Shown here piece after piece: positions 11,618-22,810 of a stretch of DNA of 64,000 bases. The notes beneath the pieces were generated by a model. It was not told the DNA's origin. It ran no database searches and saw only the letters and a program-made list of their open reading frames with translations. The position numbers were made by a program, and so were the translations under genes. The stretch covers positions 2,256,501 to 2,320,500 of the forward strand of contig NC_089460.1 of the NCBI RefSeq assembly GCF_026210795.1. The letters are read 5' to 3'. How positions within the stretch are numbered: position 1 is the stretch's first letter; each line of letters begins with the position of its first letter. This stretch comes from Rhizophagus irregularis (Eukaryota > Glomeromycota > Glomeromycetes > Glomerales > Glomeraceae).

Positions 11618-12476
11618 AGACAAATCAATTCAAGGATACTAATATTAAGATTAATTATACTACATTTGGTAAATGACTCACTTACTATTATCAAGCATAG
11701 TTTGAAAAAGAATCTACCTGTATTTTACGTGAATTTGATGACTTTCGTTTAGAAAAATATCCATTTAATTATAATATATATAAGCAATTTAATGGAGATA
11801 TTTGGGAATATTGGTATTTCACAGAAACATCTACAAATGAATTAGGCTTAGTTGCTTGTAGATTATTTGGAATTTGTGTAAATGCAGCTTCTGTGGAGCA
11901 TCTTTGGAGTTGTATGGGTTTCTTACAGACAAATCGACGAAATCGTTTAAAGGTATTTTTATTTTTATTATAAATATTGAAATTTTTAATATTAAAATAC
12001 TAATACTTTATTGTCTTTATATTTAGTCATCAAAAACTCTTACTATGAATAAATTAAAAGCAGATATTACATAGAAGCATCGGATTAATTCTAGTACTTC
12101 TTCTACTTTAATAACTCCACTTAGTATTATAAATGATGTTAACAAAAATAATACAAATGATAATGAAGAAATCAAAAAAAATAATGAACAAATTCCAGAA
12201 AATGAAATGGGGAGGATAAAAATAATGATTTAACTAATTTAGAAAATGAGTTTGGAGATTATTTACAAAAATGGGCAGAAATGTTAGAAGAAGAAAAGCT
12301 AACAAAAAATGAAGAATATGAAACAGATGAGTTAGATATATTTATAGAAACTAATAAAATTACTCATCCGGTAATTGATTCTGATGCCAAATGGAAATTA
12401 AAATCAATTTTTAAAGAATTAGAATTTCCTTTTTAATAAAATATCATAAAGAAAATAAAAAATGCCAATTTATAAA

Positions 12477-13442
12477 TACAGTCAACTCCCTCAATAGTCA
12501 CTCCCGTTATGGTCACATTCTACTATATAGTCACACCAGTTGAATGTTCAAAACACTTTATTATTAAAAACTATCCTATATAGTCACAATCTATCTATAG
12601 TCACTATCACACCTATCCTCAAAAATCTTATATTAAAAAGAACCGTTTATAATCACAGTTATATAAAGAATATATTAAATAACTTGGCATCTAATAATCG
12701 TACAAAGATGTATCATAGCTTGTTAGAATCGTCTCACTGAGATGAATCGAATGGTGGTAGTTTTATCCTTTTGAGATTACTGGCTGATGAGTTATTCAAC
12801 AAAATGTTAAGCATCGGCATTATTATATTTCTTGATTTACGTTTACTGCGCCATTTAACATTTTGCTAAATTTCTCAGTACCTAGTGATTGAAAAAAGAC
12901 GATTAATAGCTCGTTGGAATCGCCTCATCAAGACGAATCGAATGGTAGTAAGCTCATCTCTCTGTGATCAATATTGACGGAGTTACTACTTAAAAACCAT
13001 TTAATATTTTTTAATTTCTGAAATTGATCTAGGGATTGGATTTCGATGTATTTTATACCATTAGAACCGTCTCATCAAGACGAATCGAATGGCGGTTAGA
13101 TCGTCTCTCTAGGATCAATATTGGCAGAGTTATTACACAAAAACCATTAATATTTTTTTAATTTCGGAAATTAATCTAGTGATTGGATTTCGATGTATTT
13201 TATACCATTAGAACCGTCTCATCAAGACGAATCGAATGGCGGTAAGATCATCTCTCTATGATTAATATTGGCAGAGTTATGATACAATAAAGTTTTGAGT
13301 ATAATTTTGGCTAAAATTATGTTAATTTTTGGCCGGAATTATGATATACTAATATAAGAAATTTTTTATATAGTCACATCTCTTTATAATCACCAAATAT
13401 GGACTGTCCCAAATGTGTGACTATAAAGAGAGTTGACTGTAC
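12477..13442. mobile_element. 962-bp non-autonomous TA element (pogo/Tc1 type)
   Basis: The element at 12479-13440 has inverted ends CAGTCAACTC(C/T)CT...ATAGTCAC and is flanked by TA on both sides (12477-12478, 13441-13442). It sits 40 bp beyond the stop of hAT copy 1. A subterminal stretch repeats TATAGTCAC several times on each side. The interior has no transposase but holds an array of a repeat with a near-palindromic core (listed separately). Size, TA flanks and CAG terminus fit a non-autonomous Tc1/mariner/pogo-type element. Confidence 0.75.
12721..13280. repeat. Tandem repeat, 147-bp period, with near-palindromic core
   Basis: The core GAATCGTCT-n5-AGACGAATC followed by GAATGG(T/C)(A/G)GTA occurs at about 12724, 12914, 13061 and 13208. 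The last three are spaced exactly 147 bp apart, and the first is 191 bp before the second. Each unit continues with a TCTCTCT(A/G)(T/G)GATCAATATT-GGCAGAGTTA-like stretch and AAAACCATT(T)AATATTTTTT. The core pairs at 8 of 9 positions and could form a short hairpin. Related single copies are found in other elements of the window. Confidence 0.75.
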
Positions 13443-14505
13443 TAATAATTTAATTTTGCCAATTTATTTTTATTAAAATGCTTTTTTAAATTCAATTAAA
13501 TAGTTAAAATTATTAAAAAGTAAAATTACATTTATATTATATAAACTTAAATGTCCCAAATGTCCTTGAACATTACAAGTCTTGTCCAAAGACTTGGACT
13601 GTTCTGGACTGTTCCATCTAAGGACATGTCCCAGTTCCATACCAACACTGATTTAATGGGTAATCATTTAGATGAGTCAAAAATCAATCAAGTCAAAAAA
13701 TGATTAATTTTGCAAATCCAGAATTGAAATTACCTAGTCGAAAAGTACTAGCAGGTTGTATTCTGAATACAAATTCAGAACATATTAAAAAATCTTTAAT
13801 TGATACTGCACAAAAAGATGAACTTGAAGTTACTGTATGTTTTGATGGATGAAAAAATGTCAATAAGTAAGAAATTATGGGATCAGTTTTAATTACTCTG
13901 ATGGACAAGTTTTAGTATAGGAAAAAGAAGATATAAGTAGAAATCATGTTTAATAGGAGGAAATTAAAGAATTTACATTAAATTTTTTAAGTGATTTAGA
14001 TAAACAGAATATCAAATACAATGCTGTAATTACTAATTCTGCATCTTTAAATCAAGCTGCAAGATATGTTAAATTGTTAATAGTAACTTTTTTTTTATAA
14101 TTTACAGAAAATGATTAGCACTAGAGTGGCGAAACGTTTTTTTGGCCCCTATTTTGCCCATCAAGCTAACCTAATTGTTAGAGAAATCTTTAAAGAATCT
14201 CCTAATTTAATTATCGCTGTTTTCAATTTAGTGCGATCAGCTTGATCATGTAACCATATGATAATCGGATTTGATTTCTCCGATTTCCACCATTTTTTTT
14301 TAAACGCTTCTAATAAAACTTTTTCGTTATGTCTGATTTCCTCCAATTTCCTCACAATTTCATAAACATTTTACAATAAACTAGACACCTACAAATTTTC
14401 AGGTATAATATTTACTAAGTAAGAGCTGGTTTTCAAACAATAAAGTTACGCGTTTTTTTGAAGATTTCCTTCTAATTTTCTTTTTTCTCTTTTTGCGAAG
14501 TTTTT

Positions 14506-15696
14506 ATGGCCAAAACTTTAGCTGAGGATCTCAAATGGCGTATAATACTCTTATATAATGATGGATACTCAAGAAAACAAATTGCAAAACTACTTTATAT
14601 TGGAGAAACATTAGTGAATAAAGTAATAAATATATATGCAAAGTGGGGTTGTGTTGTAAACCCATGGAGACGTCTACCAGGAAAGAAAAAAGTTTTCAAT
14701 AGAAGTAATATGAATGTAAGTATAATTAGAAATAGTAAACTGAACTGTTTGTATAAGAATATGTTGTATACTCATTATACAATTATATATTAGATATTGC
14801 GTGAAATTGTTAGTGAAAATGTTGATTATTATCTTGATGAATATATAGAAGTAATGCAAGTACGAACAGGAAAACGTGTCTCTGTTCCAACTTTATGGAG
14901 ATCATTAGCTTATTGTGGTATTACTCGCAAAAAAGTAAATTTTTTGATTTTATAGAAACATTATAATAATTTTATAATAATACTAATTAATTTATCAATT
15001 TATAATTACTTTAGTTGCAGAAAGCTGCTGCTGAAAGAAATGAATTGTTGAGAAGTGCATTTATTGCATCTATAGGCCGTTATAGAATTGATCAATTGGT
15101 ATTTATGGATGAATCATCAAAAGATGAGCGTACTTCAACGCGTTTATATGGTTATTCAAGAGTAAATTCAAGAGCATTAAAAAAAGTGGTTTTTGCGTTC
15201 GCGCAAAAGATATACTCTTTTACCTGCATTAACAGAACGAGGTATAATTGCTGTAGACATCATAGAAGGAAGTTGTACAAAACAAAGGTTTAAGGAATTT
15301 GTAATTTCACAAGTAGTAAGTGCTATTTATATATTATTAAAAAATTTATTATTTGTATTAATAACTAAATTATCAAACATTATATTATAGTTGCCACAAA
15401 TGAACCCCTTTCCAAGTACAAATAGCGTTTTAGTTCTTGATAACGCTAAAATACACCATGATCAAGACCTTCTTGATTATTTGAGTACATTTGGAGTAAA
15501 AGTTAAATTTTTGCCTCCTTATTCACCCGATCTTAATCCCATAGAAACTGCTTTTTCTACAATTAAACAATTTTTACAAAGAAATAGATATTTTGTGGAA
15601 GTTAGTTATAATCCTATTTATCCTTTACTTATAGCTTGTTCTCAAATTACATCTCAAATGGCAAGAGGTTATTTTAGAGGAAGCGGATATTTTTAA
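14506..15696 (+). pseudogene. Tc1/IS630-type DDE transposase, four exons, one frameshift
   Basis: Exons are 14506-14715, 14794-14934, 15015-15315 and 15391-15696, with GTAAG(T)/AG-type introns. The N-terminus holds a helix-turn-helix (YNDGYSRKQIAKLLYIG), as in the family's DNA-binding region. Catalytic acids are visible: FMDESS (first Asp), VLDNAKIHHD (second Asp) and LNPIETAFSTIK (Glu, DDE form), preceded by PPYSPDL. The frame breaks in exon 3 near 15188-15200, after NSRALKKVV. The open frame shifts to the one reading KRYTLLPALTERG, so a small indel in a T/G run is present. Exon 3 length (301 nt) agrees with a single-frame slip. The protein would be about 320 aa. It is the transposase of the surrounding TA element. 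Confidence 0.8.
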
Positions 15697-15798
15697 AATA
15701 GAACTAAAAAATTTTTATAACGAAAAAAAATAGAATAAAAACAATAAAATAAAATTTCAATTTATTACTAAGATAATTTAAGAGTTTCAAAATTTTAT

Positions 15799-17511
15799 TT
15801 ATTTATAATTTTGAGCAGCTTCTCTAATAGTTTCAACATCTCCAATTGCAATTACTCCACAAGCTTCGAATTGTGCATCATTCAATTTATTTAAATGTTT
15901 AACTTTAATTCTTTGTTTTTCGAATCCCTCTAAAAATTTAAAATAATAATCTTCCGTTTTTTCTATCTCATCTATTTGATGCAAAAATTCGGCCATTGAA
16001 GGTATAGTTTGTTGAGATGATGGATGTGATGATGTCTGTTGAAATGATGGTTGTAATGGTGGTTGTTGGAATGATTGTTGTGATTGCGGTGGTTGGAAAA
16101 AATGTGGAGTGACTAATGCTTGTAAAATATTAGAAAAAAAAGGATTAATTGAATCTTGTATATTATTAGAAAATTGTGGTATAATGGATTGAGATCTATT
16201 TTTTGGTGGGTGTGTATATGCGAATGAAGGATGTGTTGGTGGTTCTTTAACCGTTGCAAGACCATTAAGCTAAAATATTTTAAAAAATCACGCGTTAATT
16301 AAACAATTTTAATAATCAATATTATAAATTAAATAACCAACCATTTCCGTAGCCCATGTTGAAAACATCATATTACTTATTTCAGTATAAGGTTCACGAT
16401 CTTTTAGGCAATGTCTGTTATGCATAGGACACCAAGTTTCTTTTTGTAACTCTGTAACATTTTTTGCAATTCTTTGATCAAGTATGGAGATATCTGATAT
16501 TTTTGGAACTTTATTATTGTTATTGGTCTTTGGAATTGATTCATCACAAATTGCTTCTTCGTTATCTGAATTAGATTCCTAATTAAAATTCCATATAAAT
16601 GATATGTAAATTTTTTATTATATTTAGAAAAAAATTAATTATAACAAATAAAAATTTACCTTCTTTTTTCGTTTAACTAGCTTTTCCTTTTTTTCATGGT
16701 AATAAGAATAAGCACAACCTTCTTTGCAGCAGCAAGTTTAATATATTCTTGATTTAAAATTCTCAAAATCACATACATCTACTAATAGAGTACCCGCTCC
16801 TTGAGCTTTTTCTGATTTGAAAGAAACATTATAATCATTAGCATTAATTTCCTTATCTTTAAGAAGAGCCGTGATGTTATTTTGAATTGCAAATAAAAAC
16901 TCATCCAACTCGGAGATTGTAACTGAGTAGTTCTTGGCTGGAAGAACGGTACCATCTGCTTGTTTGATAACAAGTTTGTAATTAACTTCCAATTCTAATT
17001 CAGCATCACTCTCATTTTCAGTTTCTGAATTATTATATTTAGATTCACTTTGAATTATTGTTGTAGAAATTTCGGAAGAGGTAGCTTCAAGATCAATTAT
17101 TTTTGCAATATCAGTTCCTTTCGTTCCTCCTGTTTCTTTTTCTTCTGTATTTTCTGTTCCTTCTGTTAAATTTGATTTATTAGAAGAGTTAGAATTTTTA
17201 GAAGACAAACGTTGATAAGAACTATTGCATGTTGAGCAAAATGATAATTGAATGTTTTTTTTAAAATCATATCCGTATTGAAAGCATTCATTTTTACTTT
17301 TGATAAAGTTAAATTGTTTATGATTAGAAGAAGTAGGGTTAAACATTCTTGGATATGCAGTTTTAACTTGAACTGTTCTATTTGTTCTAGTTGGTTTAAC
17401 TGTTTTTTTACATTTACATATATCCTTTTCTAAGTTTATTCCGCAATATAAACATTTTTGACATCCAAAACACGTTCCAATTTTATACTTTTTTTTCTTT
17501 TCTTTTACCAT
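15799..17511 (-). pseudogene. Passenger gene: Cys-rich / SAM-domain protein with one premature stop
   Basis: Exons are 17511-16660, 16578-16342 and 16269-15799; all joins keep frame, giving 519 codons with an internal TAA at 16740-16738 (codon 258). Residues 15-40 are Cys-rich (CFGCQKCLYCG...CKCKK), followed by TNRTVQVKTAYPRMFNP and an STCNSSYQR pair of Cys. The middle is acidic and Glu/Thr/Ser-rich. A globular segment (VNYKLVIKQADG to LVDVCDFENF) precedes the stop, and CCCKEGC follows it. After a Gln/Pro-rich linker the C-terminus (FLHQIDEIEK...FEACGVIAIGD) has the pattern of a SAM (sterile alpha motif) domain. From memory this architecture is a large family in Rhizophagus; its function is unknown. 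It lies between the Tc1 ends, convergent with the transposase. The start was chosen as ATG 17511 rather than an upstream TTG. Confidence 0.7.
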
Positions 17512-19208
17512 TTTTTTCGTGTCAAAAAATTGCAAAGCGTGAAACTAGATTATCTAATTTATGAAATTCCAAATTTTATTGGCTATCAATGTTGATCATC
17601 ACGTGAAATGTGAAAACCGATTTCCTTAGCATCATGCAGCTGAAAAATTGGCTGATCGCACTAAATTGAAAACAGCGATAATACATCTGAAAAGGCCATT
17701 TAAATTATTACATACCTTAACAGATCAGTTTACTTTATGGCTAGATTATGTGATGAGCAAAAAATCAAATATAATAAATATCTTACTCTTCTTCTTCTAT
17801 GTGTTACACATTGGAATTCTCATTATCATTGCTATTTCAGTTTAATACGAACAAAGGCAGCTTTAAAGGTATGTAAAAATTTAAAATACCTAATAAAATT
17901 AGCTTTTAATTTTATTTTTTTATACACATGCATATTTTTTTTAGGTACTTATTTCAAAATATGCTTCTGAAGAATTTGATCAAGAAGATGAAGCAATTTA
18001 CCATTTTGATGATGAAACGTGAAATAATAAAACTTTGCCGCTTGATATCTGCAAAACTATTGATAATAATATTTGGTAGAAAGAAATTAAGCAATTAGAA
18101 AAGCTTCTATATACTTTTTGTGGAGTGTTAAACAAATTACAAGCAGAAAATACTCGTCTCCATGATATACTTCATGGATTTGCTTATTTTTACAAAATGT
18201 GGCAAGAATATTCTGATCAAGATTTAAGTAAAAAATGGTTACGCATTTAGAAAAATAATGGGATATTTGGGAACAGCCCTTATTATTAATTTCTTTTCTT
18301 CTCCACCCTGAATATCGAAATAATCTTTTTATTCAACGTAATCAATCAATTTCTTTTGCTTAATTGAGTGAATGGATGATTTACTATTTCTGTGCTTGAT
18401 TTAAATGATTACTTACCTCACTATTGGGAGAGTTGCAGAATTATCGAAAACAAGATTTTCCATTTAATAATATGTCATTGAAACAATTTTGTAATGGTGT
18501 ACTTGGGTTTTGGGATTTTACATCTGCTTATGCATCAGATTTAAGTGCATTTTCTACTAAAATATATGCTATTTGTATTAATACTGCCTCAGTTGAAAGA
18601 CTTTTTTCTTCCATGGGCTTTTTTCATACGAATAAAAGAAACCGCTTGGATGTATGAAATTTACCTTAAATTTTTATTTATTGATATTTTTTTTAGCATA
18701 TTTAATCATTTGGCTTTCTTAACTGTTATAACTTATAATGTTATTACAGTCAGAAAAAGTTCTTGCTATGAGTCAAATAAAGGGAGAATTTCAACGGCAA
18801 AAACGACTGAAAAATATTATGAGTGCAAATAAAAAACTCAAAGATACAAACATTGCAATTCCAGTTGTTCAAGAACAGCAAGATGATGACCAATTTAATG
18901 TATCTGATAATGATAATGATTTTTTAAATCAATCTTCTGAAGATTTGGAACAAGATATTGAATTACCTTGTGAATGGAGAAATTTAATTAATGAATGGAT
19001 TGAAATGGTAGAAGATGAGGAATCAGAAATTCTAAATCAGGAGGATGAAGAAAATGATGAGATAGCACCACTTATTGGTCGCACTATGGATTTAAACGAG
19101 ATTTTACAAAAGAAACATCCACTTATCAGTAAAAGAGCCAAGTGGAAGTTAGATGATATTTTTGATTTTGAAAAAATTCAGCCTCCTACATATTTGTTCA
19201 ATTTTTAA

Positions 19209-20443
19209 TCTTTTTTTTAATTTAATTATTTAATTATTTAATTAATTTGTAGATGAAACGGAATAAAATCAATAAATTGATTACAATTGGTCGGGAAAAT
19301 ATCCAATGAAATAATTTGTATTTACTGTAAATAGGCAGATTTAATGTTGATCAACTGCGTACTAGTAATATTTTTTTAAATAAAATTAAATAAAAATCAA
19401 TTGGTTGACCATCATCACGCGTACAATAGACGCAGTGAAATTACTCACATGAATCTCATCACATGCAACGGCACAGCAAAAGTCTGGCGCAGTATATCAA
19501 ACGTAATAAGCATCTTCACGTGCCGAATTATTGAAACTTTACGCAGTATCGTTCTGGCGATAACGCAGAGCAATCAATTCCTTGCATATGAGGCAGAATG
19601 GAATGTTGTGAAAATGAATCGTAGTGGTAAGTGTGAATCAAAAATATTATTTTTTTACCTCAGTTGCTAATCTCCCGAATTTATGCTGTAGATTCCGAAA
19701 TTACTTAATCTCGGAGAAGTTTTCTTGCGGGGAATAATCTTTTATATAGTCTGTGCGGGTGGGAGTGATATAGATAGACGAAAATTCTGTAGATATGTGT
19801 GGGAAAATTTATTTCGGAAATCTAGTATAATAAAAGAGTGTTGGGGTGAGAATCTCGTAGTTAGCAATAGTGATAGAAATAAATTAGATGTAGAAGTTTA
19901 TAAAAAGTCTGAGAGAGCAAAGAAATAACTTGATGCTGGGACTCGCATTAAAAAATGGCCTAGGATCCGCGTACTCCCTCCCTCTTTGATAGCATCTAAT
20001 AAAGTTTAGCAATACATTAAATAAATAAATGCCAATATTTTCATTGTTTGCCACGTTTTTATTTTTTTTTTGTACGTCGGAAAAATTTAATCGGAAAAAG
20101 CTGTAGACTAAGAGTCCAGCTTGCGCTAACGTCACACTGCCGTAAAAGCATCCTTGTTAGACGAAGAGTCCCAGCCTGCCGAACGAAGAGTTCATCACTG
20201 GGGACTAAGAGTCCCAGCTTGCTGCTGTTCAGACATGACGTTTCAAGCAATGAATTGGAAAACTGTTACATAAAATCGACATGCCCAGTCACGTGTTCCG
20301 GTGACGCTAAACCGATTACAAATCCTGGTATAGTTTGACGATGAAATATTATTCTGTATAAATTCGATTTTACATTTATTCCATTATTATTCCACAAAAT
20401 AAGAACGATACACTAAAAAAAATTTTTTTAACTCCATTTAAGA
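19209..20443. other. Spacer with repeated AGAGTCCCAGC motif
   Basis: This stretch is less AT-rich than its neighbours. The motif A(C/G)(T/G)AAGAGTCCCAGCNTGC occurs at about 20107 (one C short), 20161 and 20203, and an inverted copy (GATGCTGGGACTCGC) lies at about 19931. Open frames of 67-96 codons here (19401-19670, 19725-19928, 20048-20338) show no domain or codon bias I can support. The part next to 20444 is the likely promoter of the following broken gene. Confidence 0.4.
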
Positions 20444-22810
20444 ATGGCTCATCCAATTAACGCTTTATTGTCCTTTTATCATGTTACCGAGGTCGAAGAA
20501 TGGACGTGTGATAATTTGGTGAAGTATTATCGTAAAAAAATGGAACAGAAAGATTGGAAGACAGTATTGGACTGGATTAAAAAGGATAACAAGTTCTGAT
20601 TCTGAGTTCGAAGCGAGCCGTAGAGAAAAAGCGAAAGAAATTATAAATAAATGGAAGGTAATTAATTGGATTCGACGAATTAAGAGCTAGTCTTTTTCCT
20701 GGTATAAATACATTTGGTTACGAAATGTTTCTCGCAAGTATAATGATTTGAAATCTTGTTTTTCAAGGAATGGACTAGATCGTACAGCGCCTTTATAGGA
20801 AAGGACAGCACTCGCATGAATATGCGGGTAGGTTCTTATAGTCTGAAGTTTATATGATAAAGGATAAATTAATAATTTTTGTCAATTAGGTAAGGACTAT
20901 AAGTTCTATAAGTCAGGTCAACAATCTCACCGGAGATTCAGCACAAAATTTCGACAATTGTCGTATAACTTCGGGAAAACGAGATAGAGAAGAAACGGAA
21001 AGAGCCTCACCTCGATTAAATAAGGTGAGATCATCACAATCTATAAAATGCGATATCATGATTTATTTATGAACATTGATTTTCAAATTTCAGAAGGCGT
21101 TTTCTAGTGGAAGTTCAATGGAAGGACCAGATATTCGGAACTATTTCTCGGGGACTCGTTCGATCTCGGACCCTGAAGGTCTCAACCACAAGATCTCGAC
21201 GAACAACTTGAGGCTGATCTTGGAAAATTTCAACCTATTACTAACAATGAAAAACTCAACCAGGTATGAAAAACAGGTTTACTACTAAGCATGGGTTATT
21301 ATAATTTTTAGGGGGTATTAAGCACGCTGTGCTTTTTCTTTTGCATTAATCACAGAGCAAAACAAGAGCTGATAGCCAAAAACCTGCTAACAAAGCACCG
21401 ACATATTATACTAATACTGTATGTTAATTTTTTTAAAATACTGCCAAGTTTACTTATATCATATTTTTTTTTTTAACATCGTTGTTATTTAGGTTAAGGG
21501 CGGGAAAAAAATCAATACTGAAAAAGAAATTTTTTTAGAGTTAAGGAGTTGACAGATTTACCCACTCATTAAGCTTTCAATGTTAGAAGCTGAGGAGCTA
21601 TACAGTCAAATAGCTTGTGGTATCAATATAACAGCAAGTCTTCCTGACGGTGTTAAGCAATATCTTGAAAGAATACTTGATGGTGATATTAAAAATGCGT
21701 TGGGCAGGTTGGATCAACCGCTTATTAATCCAAAGAAGTTTCCCGTCATTTCATTCTATACTACCATTATGGCGGTTTGCAAGATGATTGTAATGAAAAA
21801 ACATGGTCTACTCAAACTATTTACCGACTACTAGACTTATTTTCGGTTTTTTTTAGCAAAATTGTATCAGGAAAAGAATTGTATGTATTATATGCATTTT
21901 CCCCTTTCTTTTTAATGATATCTTTTATAATTTTATGTTTTTATTGGTTATAGTGGCGAAATTGATAATGAGGCCCATAATGATAGGACATACAATATCA
22001 ACTATGATCAAAAGCCATCTAATAGTGGATGTGTCCCTAAAAACGATGCAGTTATATATCAAGACAAGTCAGCAACTATTATATACGAACAATCTTATAG
22101 CCCAAAAGAATACACATTTTCACATTATCTTGGAGATTTTTCTAAGCTTGCACGTAATAGTGTTGATGATTTAAATTACTATTTCACACGATATGCCAAT
22201 TGTACTACTGCCACTGCAAAGACCTTTAAATCCGTGAGTATTCATGGATACAGTAAGTATTTTTTTGTACACATGATGTATTCTTTTATTTACATACTGG
22301 CTAGCTAAGTTTTGTCTTTTTTTAGAATATAATGTTTCGGTATATGTAACAGATATTATCCGTATTAAAACATACAGAATTTACGAGGTATTTAGTTTTA
22401 GAATACCTACATCTTATTCTGAAGGATGGAATTTATTTGATATTGCGAAATTCGGTGCCCTCTTGGAGGTATTACATTATTTTCTAGCATAAAATATCTC
22501 ATTTAAGATTTATTCGGTTGATCAACTATTCTATTTTCTATTATAGGAGCTCCTTATTAATCGGCAAGATGTAAAGAGTAAGATGTCAAAGGAAAATGTT
22601 TTAAACAATAACGAAACTGATCGTGTACAGAATTGGATAAGTGTACCAAACAACTCTCCCTCAAAAAATAACAAAAAAATAACGGACTATATTTTATATA
22701 AAAATTATACAAATGCCATAATGCCTTTATCTTACATACGCCAGCCTTTTGCCAGTCTTCGGGGTCGGAAAAACAATATATTTTTCTTGATGATTACTAT
22801 ATCACAATAA
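20444..22810 (+). pseudogene. Nine-exon gene of unknown family, with frameshifts and a nonsense codon
   Basis: Exons read 20444-20657, 20768-20827, 20890-21024, 21094-21263, 21356-21418, 21493-21880, 21954-22252, 22326-22468 and 22547-22810. Nearly all boundaries are GT-AG with frame agreement. The start codon gives MAHPINALLSFYHVTEVEEW. Exons 3-5 are Ser/Arg/Lys-rich and look disordered. Exons 6-9 look globular (LEAEELYSQIACGIN, EQSYSPKEYTFSHYLGDFSK, YNVSVYVTDIIRIKTYRIYE). Lesions are a frame slip in exon 1 near 20594, TGA at 21550-21552 in exon 6 and a frame slip near 21765. I do not recognise the family; it resembles lineage-specific expanded genes of glomeromycetes. Coding DNA is visibly less AT-rich than the introns. 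Sequencing error as the cause of the breaks cannot be excluded. Confidence 0.55.

Larger units (their letters stand above)
8780..12436 (+). pseudogene. hAT transposase (DUF659 type), copy 1, broken by nested insertions
   Basis: Conceptual translation in changing frames gives the order of a DUF659/hAT transposase. It starts with LPDRHTLGGEILQ and a TFDGWTN box (8850-8985), then FAHQ-like HQFNLCIG (10020-10060), RWNSYYEV (10200-10240), an exon after a short intron (about 10276-10347), FWNNLNIIVEVLYPYCKIL (10965-11025), and the C-terminal dimerisation block ASVEHLWSCMGFLQTNRR (11885-11945). A last exon after an intron (about 11952-12027) ends at TAA 12434-12436. Insertions interrupt it at about 9043-9990, 10445-10959 and 11216-11609. 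Several in-frame stops are also present (for example after NIKNE and at TGA in place of Trp codons). About 45 codons between the WKADD box and the RISNRD box are missing. It is inactive. Confidence 0.8.
14212..17680. mobile_element. 3465-bp Tc1/mariner element with two genes
   Basis: The element at 14214-17678 has perfect 28-bp inverted ends beginning TCGCTGTTTTCAATTTAG and is flanked by TA (14212-14213 and 17679-17680). It lies within hAT copy 2. Removing it and one TA gives the continuous hAT reading CCT AAT TTA ATT AAT ACA TCT GAA, so the ends are certain. It contains a Tc1 transposase gene on the plus strand (14506-15696) and a convergent second gene on the minus strand (15799-17511) that does not look like a transposition protein. 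Only about 100 bp separate the two 3' ends. Both genes carry single lesions, so this copy is recent but no longer autonomous. Confidence 0.85.
13650..19208 (+). pseudogene. hAT transposase (DUF659 type), copy 2, split by a Tc1 element
   Basis: Coding sequence at 13700-14213 includes LPSRKVLAGCILNTN, a VCFDG box and FAHQANLIVREIFKESPNLI. The 3.47-kb Tc1 element follows, then coding resumes at 17681 with NTSEKA...RLCDEQKIKYNKYLTLLL and HWNSHYHCYFSLIRTKAALK. The C-terminal hAT dimerisation block ASVERLFSSMGFFHTNKRNR lies at 18590-18650. A final exon after an intron (about 18652-18750) is acidic (ESEILNQEDEEND) and ends at TAA 19206-19208. Joining across the insertion site through one TA keeps the frame. 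Several independent stops (for example TGA after VCFDG and TAG after WLRI) show that the copy is dead. It differs in sequence from copy 1, so it is a separate subfamily. Confidence 0.8.

Noticed and set aside
14161-14355. 64-codon minus-strand frame ending at the left edge of the Tc1 element
   Set aside because: It crosses the element boundary (14214) and is antisense to hAT codons on one side and to the terminal inverted repeat on the other; its similarity to a frame at 17648 comes only from the 28-bp inverted repeat.
15015-15390. Two overlapping open frames as separate genes
   Set aside because: They are the two halves of transposase exon 3 separated by a frame slip.
17648-17845. Plus-strand frame starting in the right end of the Tc1 element
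   Set aside because: It spans the element end and then runs in a wrong frame through hAT copy 2, whose correct frame is one base away.
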